DNA from: CAXBCP01 sp047638395
GTDB taxonomy: Bacteria; Pseudomonadota; Alphaproteobacteria; MPNO01; UBA830
NCBI GenBank assembly: GCA_047638395.1
Contig: JBLIMV010000006.1
Span: 1-64,000 of the forward strand
Length of the DNA: 64,000 bases
Reading direction: 5' to 3'
Positions 23,955 to 32,696 of this stretch are shown here, piece after piece. The notes below the pieces were generated by a model. It had not been told where the DNA came from, made no database searches, and was given only the letters and a program-made list of their open reading frames with translations. The translations under genes and the position numbers were made by a program. The number at the start of each line of letters is the position of its first letter. Positions within the stretch are counted from its first letter, which is position 1.

Positions 23955-26814
23955 CCACGCAGCGATGGCAGATATCCGCATTTTCGCCGTCGCCGCCCAC
24001 TTCCGGCAGCACTTGCCAGCAGCGCTCGCATTTTCCGCCATCTGCAAGCCCCGGCAAAACTGCGACGCCGGGCACATCATCGATCACGAATGCGCCTTCT
24101 GGCGCGGCTCCGGTATCGACGACGACATCCGACGTGATCGAGATTTCGGCGAGATCTAGGTCGCTCAGAACGGCAGCGGTGTCGCTGTCGAGGTAAACAG
24201 TCGGTGTTGCCTGGAGGCTCGATCCGATACGTTTCTCGGCCCGCTCAATTTCCAGCGCGCCGGTGACAACCCGCCGAACCTGACGGACAGTGGTCCATTT
24301 TGCTGCCAGCACATCATCGCGCCACTCGGCCGGCAAATCAGGATAGGTCTGCAGATGAACGCTGTTGCCATCGCCCGGATTACGCGACAGCCATGCTTCC
24401 TCTGCCGTAAAGCAGATCACCGGCGCCAGCCACGCGGTGAGACAGTTGAACAGTTCATCCAGCACCGTGCGCGCCGCGCGGCGACGAATTGAATCGGTAC
24501 GGTCGCAGTAGAGCGCGTCTTTGCGGATATCGAAATAGAACGACGACAGATCGACCGCGCAGAAATTATGCAGGGCGGTGAACATGTCATGAAAATCGAA
24601 CGTCGAGGCGCGGTCGCGCACAAGCTCGCCGACCTCCGACAAACGATGAAGAATCCAGCGTTCGAGCTCCGGCATCTCGGCGGCCGGCAGGCGTTCGCTT
24701 TCCTTGAACCCATCGAGGTTTCCCAGAATAAAGCGCAACGTGTTCCGTAGCCGGCGATAGGCATCGGTTTGGTGCTTGATGATGTCCTGGCCGATCTTCA
24801 GGTCTTCGGAATAATCGGACGCGACCACCCAGATGCGCAGGATATCCGCACCGTACTGTTTAATGATTTCCTGGGGCGCCACGACATTACCCGTGGATTT
24901 CGACATCTTCTGCTTATCGTCTGCCAGCACGAACCCATGTGTCAGCACGGCATCATACGGCGCGCGGCCGCGGGTGCCGCAGGATTCAAGCAGGCTGGAA
25001 TGGAACCAGCCACGATGCTGGTCCGATCCTTCGAGGTATAGCGACGCCGGCCATTGCAGGTCATCGCGGTCTTCGAGCACGAAGCTGTGCGTAGAGCCTG
25101 AGTCGAACCAGACGTCGAGGATATCGAACACCTGTTCGTAATCGTCAGAACTGTAATCGTTGCCGAGGAAACGCGACGGGTCGGACGCGAACCATGCATC
25201 CGCACCTTCTTCGGCGATGGCCGTGGCAATACGTTCCTGAACAGTGGCATCCCGCAGCAGCTCGCCAGTTTTTTTATTGACGAATACCGTGATCGGCACG
25301 CCCCACGCCCGCTGGCGCGACACGACCCAGTCTGGCCGGCCTTCGATCATGCCATGCAGGCGCGTACGCCCCGTCTCAGGATAGAACCCGGTCGCATCGA
25401 TGGCATCCAGCGCAACCTTACGCAGGGTTTCGCCGTTCTCGGTGAACGGTTTGTCCATCGCGATAAACCATTGCGGCGTATTACGGAAAATCAGCGGCTT
25501 TTTAGACCGCCAGGAATGCGGATACTGATGTTTGACCCGACCGCGCGCGATCAGCGCATTGGCCGCAACCAGCGCATCGATAACCGCCTGGTTGGCATCG
25601 CCCTTTTTGCCTTTTTCGGTGATGACGCATTTGCTGTCAAAACCGGGCGCTTCATCAGTGTAGAAACCGTCGGCGTCGACCGTATAGGGGATTCTTTTAT
25701 CAATACCGAGCTGGACAATCTTCAGAGTGTTGGCGATCCAGATATCGTAATCGTCACGCCCATGACCTGGCGCCGTATGCACAAAGCCGGTACCGGCATC
25801 GTCCATCACATGGGCGCCATCGAGCAGCGGGATATCGAAATCGTAGCCCATCTCATTCAGCGGATGCGCGCAGACCGCATCGCTGAGCATGTCGGGCGTG
25901 ACATCCGATACCCGGTTCCACGTCGTCGCCCGCGCCGAGCCCATCACGTCATCGGCCAGCGCATCCGCGAGGATCAGCCTGTCACCCGTCTTCGCCCAGT
26001 TCTCATCGGGCGCGTCCGTGACCTCGTAAAGACCGTAGGAAATTTTTGACGAGTAGGAGATCGCCCGGTTGCCGGGGATCGTCCAGGGTGTTGTCGTCCA
26101 TATGACAACAGATGCGCCGGACAGCGCTTCCAGCGTCTCGGCACTTGCCGACCGCAGCGGAAACTTCGCCCAGATCGTATCGGATTCATGATCATGATAT
26201 TCGACCTCGGCCTCAGCCAGCGCCGTTTTCTCAACCACGGACCACATCACCGGTTTCGAGCCCTGATACAGAAGACCGTTATCGACGAATTTCATCAGCT
26301 CGCGGGCGATCTGCGCCTCGGCAGCAAAGTTCATCGTCGTATAGGGGTTTTCCCAGTCACCAATCACACCGAGCCGCTGGAACTCCTCGCGCTGCACACC
26401 GATCCAGTGTTCGGCGAAATCACGGCATTCCTGGCGGAATTCGACAATCGGCACTTCGTCCTTATCGCGCCCTTCGGACCGGTACTTTTCCTCGATCTTC
26501 CATTCAATCGGCAGACCGTGGCAATCCCAGCCGGGCACATAATTGGCGTCTTTGCCGAGCATCTGCTGCGACCGGTTGATAACGTCTTTGAGGATCTTGT
26601 TCAGGGCATGGCCGATATGCAGATTGCCGTTCGCATAGGGCGGGCCATCATGCAGGATGAACTTCTCTCGCCCGGCCGATTGTTCGCGCAGGCGCTTATA
26701 GAGATTCATCTCTTCCCAGCGCGCAAGAATAGCCGGTTCGCGCTCGGGCAGTTTACCGCGCATTTCGAACTCGGTCTTCGGCAGGAAGACGGTGGATTTA
26801 TAGTCTGTCGCCAT
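23920..26814 (-). CDS. ileS: isoleucyl-tRNA synthetase
   Basis: 964 aa class-I aminoacyl-tRNA synthetase. It shows the HIGH motif (NGNLHIGHALNKILKD), the KMSKS motif (DKQKMSKSTGNVV), a long editing (CP1) insert with TTTPWTIPGNRA, and a C-terminal zinc finger (CERCW...CHRC) of the bacterial type. It charges tRNA-Ile and hydrolyses Val-tRNA-Ile. It lies 26 nt after ribF and overlaps lspA, forming the common ribF-ileS-lspA operon. Confidence 0.97.
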   Translation of the reverse strand: MATDYKSTVFLPKTEFEMRGKLPEREPAILARWEEMNLYKRLREQSAGREKFILHDGPPYANGNLHIGHALNKILKDVINRSQQMLGKDANYVPGWDCHGLPIEWKIEEKYRSEGRDKDEVPIVEFRQECRDFAEHWIGVQREEFQRLGVIGDWENPYTTMNFAAEAQIARELMKFVDNGLLYQGSKPVMWSVVEKTALAEAEVEYHDHESDTIWAKFPLRSASAETLEALSGASVVIWTTTPWTIPGNRAISYSSKISYGLYEVTDAPDENWAKTGDRLILADALADDVMGSARATTWNRVSDVTPDMLSDAVCAHPLNEMGYDFDIPLLDGAHVMDDAGTGFVHTAPGHGRDDYDIWIANTLKIVQLGIDKRIPYTVDADGFYTDEAPGFDSKCVITEKGKKGDANQAVIDALVAANALIARGRVKHQYPHSWRSKKPLIFRNTPQWFIAMDKPFTENGETLRKVALDAIDATGFYPETGRTRLHGMIEGRPDWVVSRQRAWGVPITVFVNKKTGELLRDATVQERIATAIAEEGADAWFASDPSRFLGNDYSSDDYEQVFDILDVWFDSGSTHSFVLEDRDDLQWPASLYLEGSDQHRGWFHSSLLESCGTRGRAPYDAVLTHGFVLADDKQKMSKSTGNVVAPQEIIKQYGADILRIWVVASDYSEDLKIGQDIIKHQTDAYRRLRNTLRFILGNLDGFKESERLPAAEMPELERWILHRLSEVGELVRDRASTFDFHDMFTALHNFCAVDLSSFYFDIRKDALYCDRTDSIRRRAARTVLDELFNCLTAWLAPVICFTAEEAWLSRNPGDGNSVHLQTYPDLPAEWRDDVLAAKWTTVRQVRRVVTGALEIERAEKRIGSSLQATPTVYLDSDTAAVLSDLDLAEISITSDVVVDTGAAPEGAFVIDDVPGVAVLPGLADGGKCERCWQVLPEVGGDGENADICHRCVDAVANISAAAE

Positions 26815-26840
26815 AATTCGTTCTTATCCTGACAGGGGGC

Positions 26841-27812
26841 TTATTCGGGCGCCCGTCTTAAATCGTCCGGGCCGATGCTTTCAAGCAGCGCCCGTGCATC
26901 GTGAGAATCGCGCCCAATCTGTTCTCTCAGCTGGGATATTCCATCGAATTTTTTCTCCGGGCGGATATATTCGACCAGTGCGACACGCAGCAGCTTGTCA
27001 TAAATATCATCCGTAAAATCGAAGATGTACGTCTCGCAATTGACCTCGTTCTTGTCGAACGTCGGTCGCTGGCCAATATTTGCGCACCCCATGTGCCATT
27101 TCGTGACACCGCCCTCTTCAACACCGACCCAGACGGCATAAACACCAAGCGCCGGTTCGAGGTAGTCATCAAGGGCAATGTTCGCTGTCGGGAAGCCGAT
27201 CTGGCGGCCACGCTGGTCACCCTTGATCACGCGTCCTTCGACCTCCCACAACCGGCCCAGTAAATTTGCCGCTCCGACGGGATCTCCTTCGCGCAGACAG
27301 TTCCGGATATTGGTCGACGAATAGACCGTGTCGCTCTGATCCTTGACCGGCTCGACCGTGGAGACGCCGAAACCGTCCCGCGCCGCACGTTCCCGCAGAT
27401 AATCGCCATCGCCACCACGCCCCGCGCCAAACACAAAATCGTATCCAACCGTTACGTGCTTTGCGTGAAAGCCGCCCGATATGAACGTGTCGACAAACTG
27501 CTCATGGGTGAGCTGCGATGTCTCCGCATCGAAATGAACCACCATAAGCTGGTCTACGCCGATATCTTCGAAGCGGCGGACCTTGCTTCGCAAAGGGGTC
27601 AGCTGGAACGGCGGTTCCTCAGGTCGGAAATACCGCCTTGGGTGAGGATCGAATGTGATGACTGATAGCGACGTGCCGAGCTTTTCGGCATGCGTCGCCG
27701 CCTCTCGGATCACCGCCTGGTGACCGAGGTGGACACCATCGAAGTTACCGATGGCGACAGAGGTATCCCGGGAAAAATCCGGCAGCCCCGCAACGTGTCT
27801 AAATATGCGCAT
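26841..27812 (-). CDS. ribF: bifunctional riboflavin kinase/FMN adenylyltransferase
   Basis: 323 aa. The N-terminal nucleotidyltransferase (VAIGNFDGVHLGHQAVI, ~20-36) adenylates FMN to FAD. The C-terminal riboflavin kinase has RQIGFPTANIALDDYLEPA and GVYAVWVG. Together they convert riboflavin to FMN and FAD. It is the first gene of the ribF-ileS-lspA block. The 76 nt upstream to the MaoC gene show no clear promoter to my eye. Confidence 0.95.
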   Translation of the reverse strand: MRIFRHVAGLPDFSRDTSVAIGNFDGVHLGHQAVIREAATHAEKLGTSLSVITFDPHPRRYFRPEEPPFQLTPLRSKVRRFEDIGVDQLMVVHFDAETSQLTHEQFVDTFISGGFHAKHVTVGYDFVFGAGRGGDGDYLRERAARDGFGVSTVEPVKDQSDTVYSSTNIRNCLREGDPVGAANLLGRLWEVEGRVIKGDQRGRQIGFPTANIALDDYLEPALGVYAVWVGVEEGGVTKWHMGCANIGQRPTFDKNEVNCETYIFDFTDDIYDKLLRVALVEYIRPEKKFDGISQLREQIGRDSHDARALLESIGPDDLRRAPE

Positions 27813-27888
27813 TGCGGCGGTCTTGGTAACTACCGTAAGGGGTCAAGTCAAACCATTAACCCACCGCGAATGGCGGGAAATGACCTGA

Positions 27889-28398
27889 CTAGTCTTTCGT
27901 GCGACGGTTAGGCACCCACAACGTGGCGCTCCCGTCGATGACGACTTTCTCGCCGATGGAGCAAACGATCTCGCAAACGACGTTGTTCGTGTCGTTATCG
28001 ATATCCTTGATCGTTATGCGCGTCTGCACTGTATCGCCGATGCGAACGGGGGCGCGAAAGTTCAGATTCTGGTTCAGATACGCACAACCCGGCCCCGGCA
28101 GTTTCGTGCCGAGAACCGCCGAAATATATCCGCAGGTCAGCATGCCATGGGCGATCCGACCTTTAAAAATGGTCTTTTTCGCAAATTCCTCGTTCACATG
28201 AACAGGGTTATCATCGCCGGAAATCTGGGAATACTGGACGATATCGGTTTCCGTGACGGTGCGGACATAGACGTCCGTCATGCCCGGGTTCAATTCGTCG
28301 ATAAAGTAGCCGTGCAGTTCTTCCATTGTCGCGATGACTGCCGAGGGGCGGACTTCCTGATCCATGGACTCTTCCAGTTGTTGAGCGCCAGCCTGCAA
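27889..28398 (-). CDS. MaoC-like (R)-specific enoyl-CoA hydratase
   Basis: 169 aa hot-dog-fold protein. The catalytic dyad of the PhaJ family is seen at Asp62 and His67 (ISGDDNPVHVNEEFA), with FKGRIAHGMLTCGYIS behind it. It hydrates trans-2-enoyl-CoA to (R)-3-hydroxyacyl-CoA, linking beta-oxidation to polyhydroxyalkanoate or fatty-acid metabolism; no pha genes are in the window. The likely start is an internal Met (residue 12, MDQEVRPSA, or residue 25, MEELHGYF), because the first residues are unlike the family. Confidence 0.85.
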   Translation of the reverse strand: MQAGAQQLEESMDQEVRPSAVIATMEELHGYFIDELNPGMTDVYVRTVTETDIVQYSQISGDDNPVHVNEEFAKKTIFKGRIAHGMLTCGYISAVLGTKLPGPGCAYLNQNLNFRAPVRIGDTVQTRITIKDIDNDTNNVVCEIVCSIGEKVVIDGSATLWVPNRRTKD

Positions 28399-28541
28399 AA
28401 GTATTGCGGCGCAATATTAAATGTTGCACCGCAAGGTATCGCTGGATTGTGCTAACAGCAAGCAAATCCATTGAAAGTTTTTTGGTCGGCAGGGTGGCTG
28501 TCTTTATCCCCCATTAACCAACCGAATCTAATATCCCGGCC

Positions 28542-28769
28542 ATGCGCCAGGCCCTGAATACACACCAGAAGATTCCTAAAGTTCGCGAATATGCCGAACT
28601 TACGCTAACCGATGGCACGGTCCTGAGCGGCTATGTCTTTGTCGACGCGACAGCCCGAATACAGGATCTCCTGAACGACAGCGCCCCTTTTATGCCGTTC
28701 ATCGATAACAACGAAACAGTTCATCTGGTCAACAAAATGGCGATCGTGCGCATTCAACCGTTCGACTAA
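28542..28769 (+). CDS. small conserved-looking protein, DUF6812-like
   Basis: 75 aa. It reads as a single small beta domain: REYAELTLTDGTVLSGYVFV, then TARIQDLLNDSAPFMPFIDN and a final strand HLVNKMAIVRIQPF. The pattern (strand, turn with DG-x-x-L-x-G, R-x-x-DLLN, strand) resembles the small DUF6812 domain, of unknown function; this match is from memory and tentative. It lies 116 nt upstream of a diguanylate cyclase on the same strand, so the two may be cotranscribed. Confidence 0.65.
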   Translation: MRQALNTHQKIPKVREYAELTLTDGTVLSGYVFVDATARIQDLLNDSAPFMPFIDNNETVHLVNKMAIVRIQPFD

Positions 28770-28885
28770 GCCTGCCCCCTGTATTACGTTGATATTACAC
28801 CCCTTTCACCAAGTCTTAAGAATTGGCCTTGCAAGATAGGTGCTCTGACACCGTGTAGGGCATTCAAGGGTAGGCGTGTAGACGA

Positions 28886-29941
28886 ATGCAGTATCCCGAA
28901 ACACCTGAGCAAGCGTCAAAATTCGCACTCGCAGCCGTCAAGCGGCTGAACGAGCACGGCGTCGCCGCGAATCCGATCAATTTTGCGATCTGGTACGAGT
29001 ATTTTGCGGGCAAGAACCACGACCTGAAAAAAACGGTCGATGCGTTATCCGCAAACGGCGGCAAGCCGGATACGACGGTTTATGCGGATTTGTACGATCG
29101 TTTCATTATCGCGGGCGCCAATATGGCGCGTGACCGGGAATGGTCCGATCGAATCGACGCCGTCACAGAGCGGATCATCGGTGCCCTCACCGCCTCCGGA
29201 TCGGAGACCGAAGAATACGGCGCGGCCCTGAAATCCTTTTCCGGCGATCTTGAAACCGCTGGCAATCTCGACCAGATACGCGGCCTTGTCACCGATATCA
29301 TCGCCGAGACGGATTCGATGGATGCCCGCACGAAAGATTTGTACAGCCGGGTGAGCGAATCCACCGCGGAAATTAACGAACTGCGCAAAGCGCTGGACGA
29401 TTCCCGCCGCGATGCCTTGACCGATAGCCTCACCGGCGTTGCCAACCGCAAATGCTTCGACCAGAGAATATTTACGACTATCGAAGACTCGCAATCCACC
29501 GGCGAGCCCCTGTCGCTCATCTTCGCCGATATCGACCATTTCAAAGTCTTCAACGATACCCACGGACACCAGCTTGGAGACCAGGTGCTCCGGCTTGTCG
29601 GCCGCACACTCCATAATTCGCTAAAGGGCAAGGATACCGCCGCACGTTATGGCGGTGAGGAATTCGCCATCATCCTGCCGGATACGACGAGCGGCGGGGC
29701 AACCTCTGTCGCCGACAATATTCGGAAATCCATTGCCTCCAAACGTCTGGTCAAGAAAGGATCAGATGACGATATCGGCGCCGTCACCATATCGCTCGGC
29801 GTCACCTCGTATCACCCCGGCGAAGAGATCACCGCGTTTATTGAACGCGCGGACCAGGCGCTTTACATGGCCAAGAAACTGGGTCGCAATCGCGTCATCT
29901 GCGAAGACAAACGCATAGAGATCGCCGCCGTCAGCGCCTGA
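28886..29941 (+). CDS. diguanylate cyclase (GGDEF domain)
   Basis: 351 aa, soluble. The N-terminal helical region (~1-80, with FAIWYEYFAGKN) is often seen ahead of GGDEF domains in this class. A coiled-coil-like segment (~130-175) leads to DALTDSLTGVANRKCFD and the active-site loop RYGGEEF (Gly256-Phe260). It makes cyclic di-GMP from two GTP. The product-inhibition site RxxD is KGKD here (Lys247 instead of Arg), so feedback control may be weak. No EAL domain is attached. Confidence 0.93.
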   Translation: MQYPETPEQASKFALAAVKRLNEHGVAANPINFAIWYEYFAGKNHDLKKTVDALSANGGKPDTTVYADLYDRFIIAGANMARDREWSDRIDAVTERIIGALTASGSETEEYGAALKSFSGDLETAGNLDQIRGLVTDIIAETDSMDARTKDLYSRVSESTAEINELRKALDDSRRDALTDSLTGVANRKCFDQRIFTTIEDSQSTGEPLSLIFADIDHFKVFNDTHGHQLGDQVLRLVGRTLHNSLKGKDTAARYGGEEFAIILPDTTSGGATSVADNIRKSIASKRLVKKGSDDDIGAVTISLGVTSYHPGEEITAFIERADQALYMAKKLGRNRVICEDKRIEIAAVSA

Positions 29942-30014
29942 ACGTTCTACCGCGGAGGCATCCGCCCTTGCCGCTCCTTGCCGCACTGCCCCCCGACGCG
30001 GCATACTCCTCCCC

Positions 30015-30758
30015 ATGATTGTCCTGTTCACCGATTTCGGCGAGGTCGGCCCCTATGTGGGTCAGGTCAAAGCCGTGCTCGAGCGCGACGCACCCGGGAT
30101 TCCAGTCATCGACCTGCTGCACGATGCCCCGATGTTCCAGGCCCGCGCATCTTCTTACCTGCTTGCCTCGTTGATTGACGTCTTCCCCCCGAATGTCGTC
30201 TTCCTCTGCGTTGTCGACCCCGGCGTCGGCGGCAGCCGTGCCCCGGCGATCGTTACCGCCGATGGCAGGCGTTTTGTCGGCCCCGATAACGGCCTGTTCG
30301 AGATCGTGATGCGCCGTGCCAACGAACGATCGTTCCGCCGGATCACCTGGGAGCCTCAGAAAATGTCGGCGAGTTTTCACGGCCGCGATCTGTTTGCCCC
30401 TGTCGCCGCCAGACTGGCACAGGGAGAAGACGTCGCGTCAGAAGTGCAGCCCGAAGAAGAAGCGCGCCGCCCCCATTGGCCCAACGACCTCAAAGAAATC
30501 ATCTATCTCGACAATTTCGGCAATGCGATGACCGGCCTGCGGGCCAAGAACGTTCCGACCGGGTCGGAGATGATCGTCAACGGCCATCGCCTCGCCCGTG
30601 CCCGCACATTCTCGGACCTGCCCGAAGGCAGCGCCTTCTGGTACGAAAATTCATCCGGCCTGGTCGAATTCGCGGTCAATCAGGGTGACGCCAAGGCGAC
30701 GCTCGGTATTGATGTCGGCAGTGAGTTTTCCATCGACACGGCACACAGCGCGTCGTAA
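30015..30758 (+). CDS. S-adenosyl-L-methionine hydrolase (SAM hydroxide adenosyltransferase, DUF62)
   Basis: 247 aa. The family signature is complete: FTDFGEVGPYVGQVKAVL at the N-terminus with the catalytic Asp, then VDPGVGGSRAPAIV, VGPDNGLFE and SFHGRDLFAPVAARL. These enzymes split SAM to adenosine and methionine using hydroxide, and are related to the fluorinases/chlorinases; nothing here suggests halogen use. The gene starts 74 nt after the diguanylate cyclase. Confidence 0.9.
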   Translation: MIVLFTDFGEVGPYVGQVKAVLERDAPGIPVIDLLHDAPMFQARASSYLLASLIDVFPPNVVFLCVVDPGVGGSRAPAIVTADGRRFVGPDNGLFEIVMRRANERSFRRITWEPQKMSASFHGRDLFAPVAARLAQGEDVASEVQPEEEARRPHWPNDLKEIIYLDNFGNAMTGLRAKNVPTGSEMIVNGHRLARARTFSDLPEGSAFWYENSSGLVEFAVNQGDAKATLGIDVGSEFSIDTAHSAS

Positions 30759-30826
30759 GTCGTTTTTCTCTTCTCCCGGACGGCCTAACCACCCGGCCAT
30801 TAAAACGGAAATCATCAGACGACAAT

Positions 30827-31591
30827 ATGGACCAGCTTCTGGGCGACCCCCTTTTTGCTTCTTTTGCCATCGGCGCAGTTCTGCTCGCCGGATTGTCCAA
30901 GGGCGGGTTCGGCGGCGGCGTCGGTTTTGTCGGCGTCTTGGCATTGTCACAGGTCTCATCGCCTGTTCAGGCAGTCGCGATCATGCTGCCGATCCTCTGC
31001 GTCATGGATCTGATGGGCGTATGGGCCTACCGCAAGGACTGGGACCGGCCGAGTATGAAAGTCCTGGTCATCGGCTGCATGATCGGCACCGTTATCGGCA
31101 CACTGACCTTCAAATGGATGGACGAACAACTGATCCGCCTGATGGTCGGCTTTATCGCCATCGTATTTTTCATCGACTTCTTCCGCGCCGGCGGAGAAAA
31201 GGCCGCCGCGAGGGTCATGTCGAAGCCGATCGGATATATCCTCGGCACAATCGGCGGGTTCACCAGTTTCGTCATTCATGCCGGCCTGCCGCCTGTGGCG
31301 ATGTACCTGCTGCCCCAGAAACTGGACAAGCGGATACACGTCGGCACCATCGTTATCCTGTTCTGCGTCGTGAACTACGCCAAGATCCTCCCCTATTGGT
31401 GGCTCGGCCTGTTCTCCATGCCGAACCTGACGATCTCGCTGATCCTGATGCCGCTGGCGCCGATCGGGATGTTTATCGGCATTAAATTCAATCACCTGAT
31501 CCCGCAGAAATGGTTCATGCGGGCCAGCTATGGAATCCTGTTCGTTCTGGGCACGCGCCTGCTCTATGAAGGCTTGGAGCCGATGTTCTGA
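30827..31591 (+). CDS. TauE/SafE-family membrane transporter
   Basis: 254 aa with about eight membrane segments. The N-terminal GLSKGGFGGGVGFVGVLAL is the glycine-rich first repeat of the TauE/SafE (sulfite exporter) family. Members export sulfite, sulfoacetate or other small organic anions. It is distinct in sequence from the three tandem copies at 44.7-46.9 kb. It lies 68 nt after the SAM hydrolase on the same strand and converges on the sodium channel gene. Confidence 0.88.
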   Translation: MDQLLGDPLFASFAIGAVLLAGLSKGGFGGGVGFVGVLALSQVSSPVQAVAIMLPILCVMDLMGVWAYRKDWDRPSMKVLVIGCMIGTVIGTLTFKWMDEQLIRLMVGFIAIVFFIDFFRAGGEKAAARVMSKPIGYILGTIGGFTSFVIHAGLPPVAMYLLPQKLDKRIHVGTIVILFCVVNYAKILPYWWLGLFSMPNLTISLILMPLAPIGMFIGIKFNHLIPQKWFMRASYGILFVLGTRLLYEGLEPMF

Positions 31592-31619
31592 AGCGGCGTT
31601 CTGACGGGCGCGCCGGCGC

Positions 31620-32501
31620 TTATGGCTTCCGCTCTTTCAGCAGTTCTTTGATTTCCTGCATTTCACGCCGCAATTCCTCGAATTCCATCGCCCGCTGACG
31701 GTGTTCATCATGCACAACGTCGCTCACCTCCTCGACAGCTTCGTGCTGCTCGGTTTCATGCAGGGTCTGCATTGAATCGATGATGATCGCGATAAACAGG
31801 TTGAGAACGGTGAAGCTCGACATGACGATAAACGCGACGAAGACCACCCAGGCCCAAGGATAAACCTCCATCACCGGGCGCACGATACCCATCGACCAGC
31901 TTTCCAGCGTCATGATCTGGAACAGCGTGTACATGGAATCGCCGATGCTGCCGAACCAGTCGGCAAACGCCGCACCGAACAGCTTGGTGGTGATCACGGC
32001 GTAGACGTAGAACACCAGCAGCAACAGGGCGGCGATAGCGCCGACACCCGGCACAGCATGGAGCAGGGCAGCCACAATCCGGCGGAGCCGCGGCACGGCG
32101 GAAACCAGCCGGAGAACACGGAGCACCCGCAGAGACCGCAGAACCGCCAGAGAATCGTTCGACGGAGCGAGCGTGATGGCAACCACAATGAAATCGAAAA
32201 CGTTCCACGCCCCGCGGAAAAACGGCAATCCGTGTGCATAAATGCGCAGCGTCAGTTCCACGCAGAAAACCACGATCACGATCTTGTCGAAGACCAGCAA
32301 TTGCGGACCGATCAGCCCCATGACGGTCGGTGACGTCTCCGCCCCCAGGGTGAACGCGTTGATGACGATCAGGATCATGATCGCCTTCTGAAAGGTCTGG
32401 TGTTCAACCAGACGGCGGATGCGGGCCCGGATTCCCGTTTCAGGGCGAGAATTTGGGTCGAGGTCTAAGCTTGGGGCCGACCCTGAATCGCTGGATGACA
32501 A
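31620..32501 (-). CDS. bacterial voltage-gated sodium channel (NaChBac/NavAb family)
   Basis: 293 aa, one six-TM channel domain. S1-S3 span ~37-112. S4 (~120-145) carries the voltage-sensor pattern with Arg at 122, 125, 128 and 131. The pore loop reads MTLESWSMGIVRPVMEVYPW, with the selectivity filter Thr198-Leu-Glu200-Ser-Trp-Ser of BacNav channels. S6 is followed by a heptad-like coiled coil (~245-292) that would assemble the tetramer. In marine and alkaliphilic bacteria these channels serve Na+ entry for motility and pH control. A single gene, divergent from the SOS cassette. Confidence 0.93.
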   Translation of the reverse strand: MSSSDSGSAPSLDLDPNSRPETGIRARIRRLVEHQTFQKAIMILIVINAFTLGAETSPTVMGLIGPQLLVFDKIVIVVFCVELTLRIYAHGLPFFRGAWNVFDFIVVAITLAPSNDSLAVLRSLRVLRVLRLVSAVPRLRRIVAALLHAVPGVGAIAALLLLVFYVYAVITTKLFGAAFADWFGSIGDSMYTLFQIMTLESWSMGIVRPVMEVYPWAWVVFVAFIVMSSFTVLNLFIAIIIDSMQTLHETEQHEAVEEVSDVVHDEHRQRAMEFEELRREMQEIKELLKERKP

Positions 32502-32626
32502 AGGCGTTCTCCGTATTTCTGAAGGGGGTTTTATCGGAAGTGGACGGGAAATGACAATTGTTATCGGGGGATTATTGGGCGGTTATCGGCGTTGCCACCT
32601 CTGTGAGATAGGACCGAAAATGCTGC

Positions 32627-32666
32627 TTGACGATGTTCTCATTCTTGATTAGAACAAAACAAGAAC
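32627..32666 (+). promoter_or_regulatory. SOS promoter with LexA box for imuA-imuB-X-dnaE2
   Basis: TTGACG (32627-32632), a 17-nt spacer and TAGAAC (32650-32655) form a promoter. The alphaproteobacterial LexA box GAAC-N7-GAAC lies at 32652-32666, over the -10, where LexA would block polymerase. A second inverted pair TGTTCT...AGAACA (about 32635-32656) surrounds the spacer. The next start codon is 30 nt downstream. Confidence 0.82.
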
Positions 32667-32696
32667 ATATGCTCTCACACAACATTGGAACAGACG

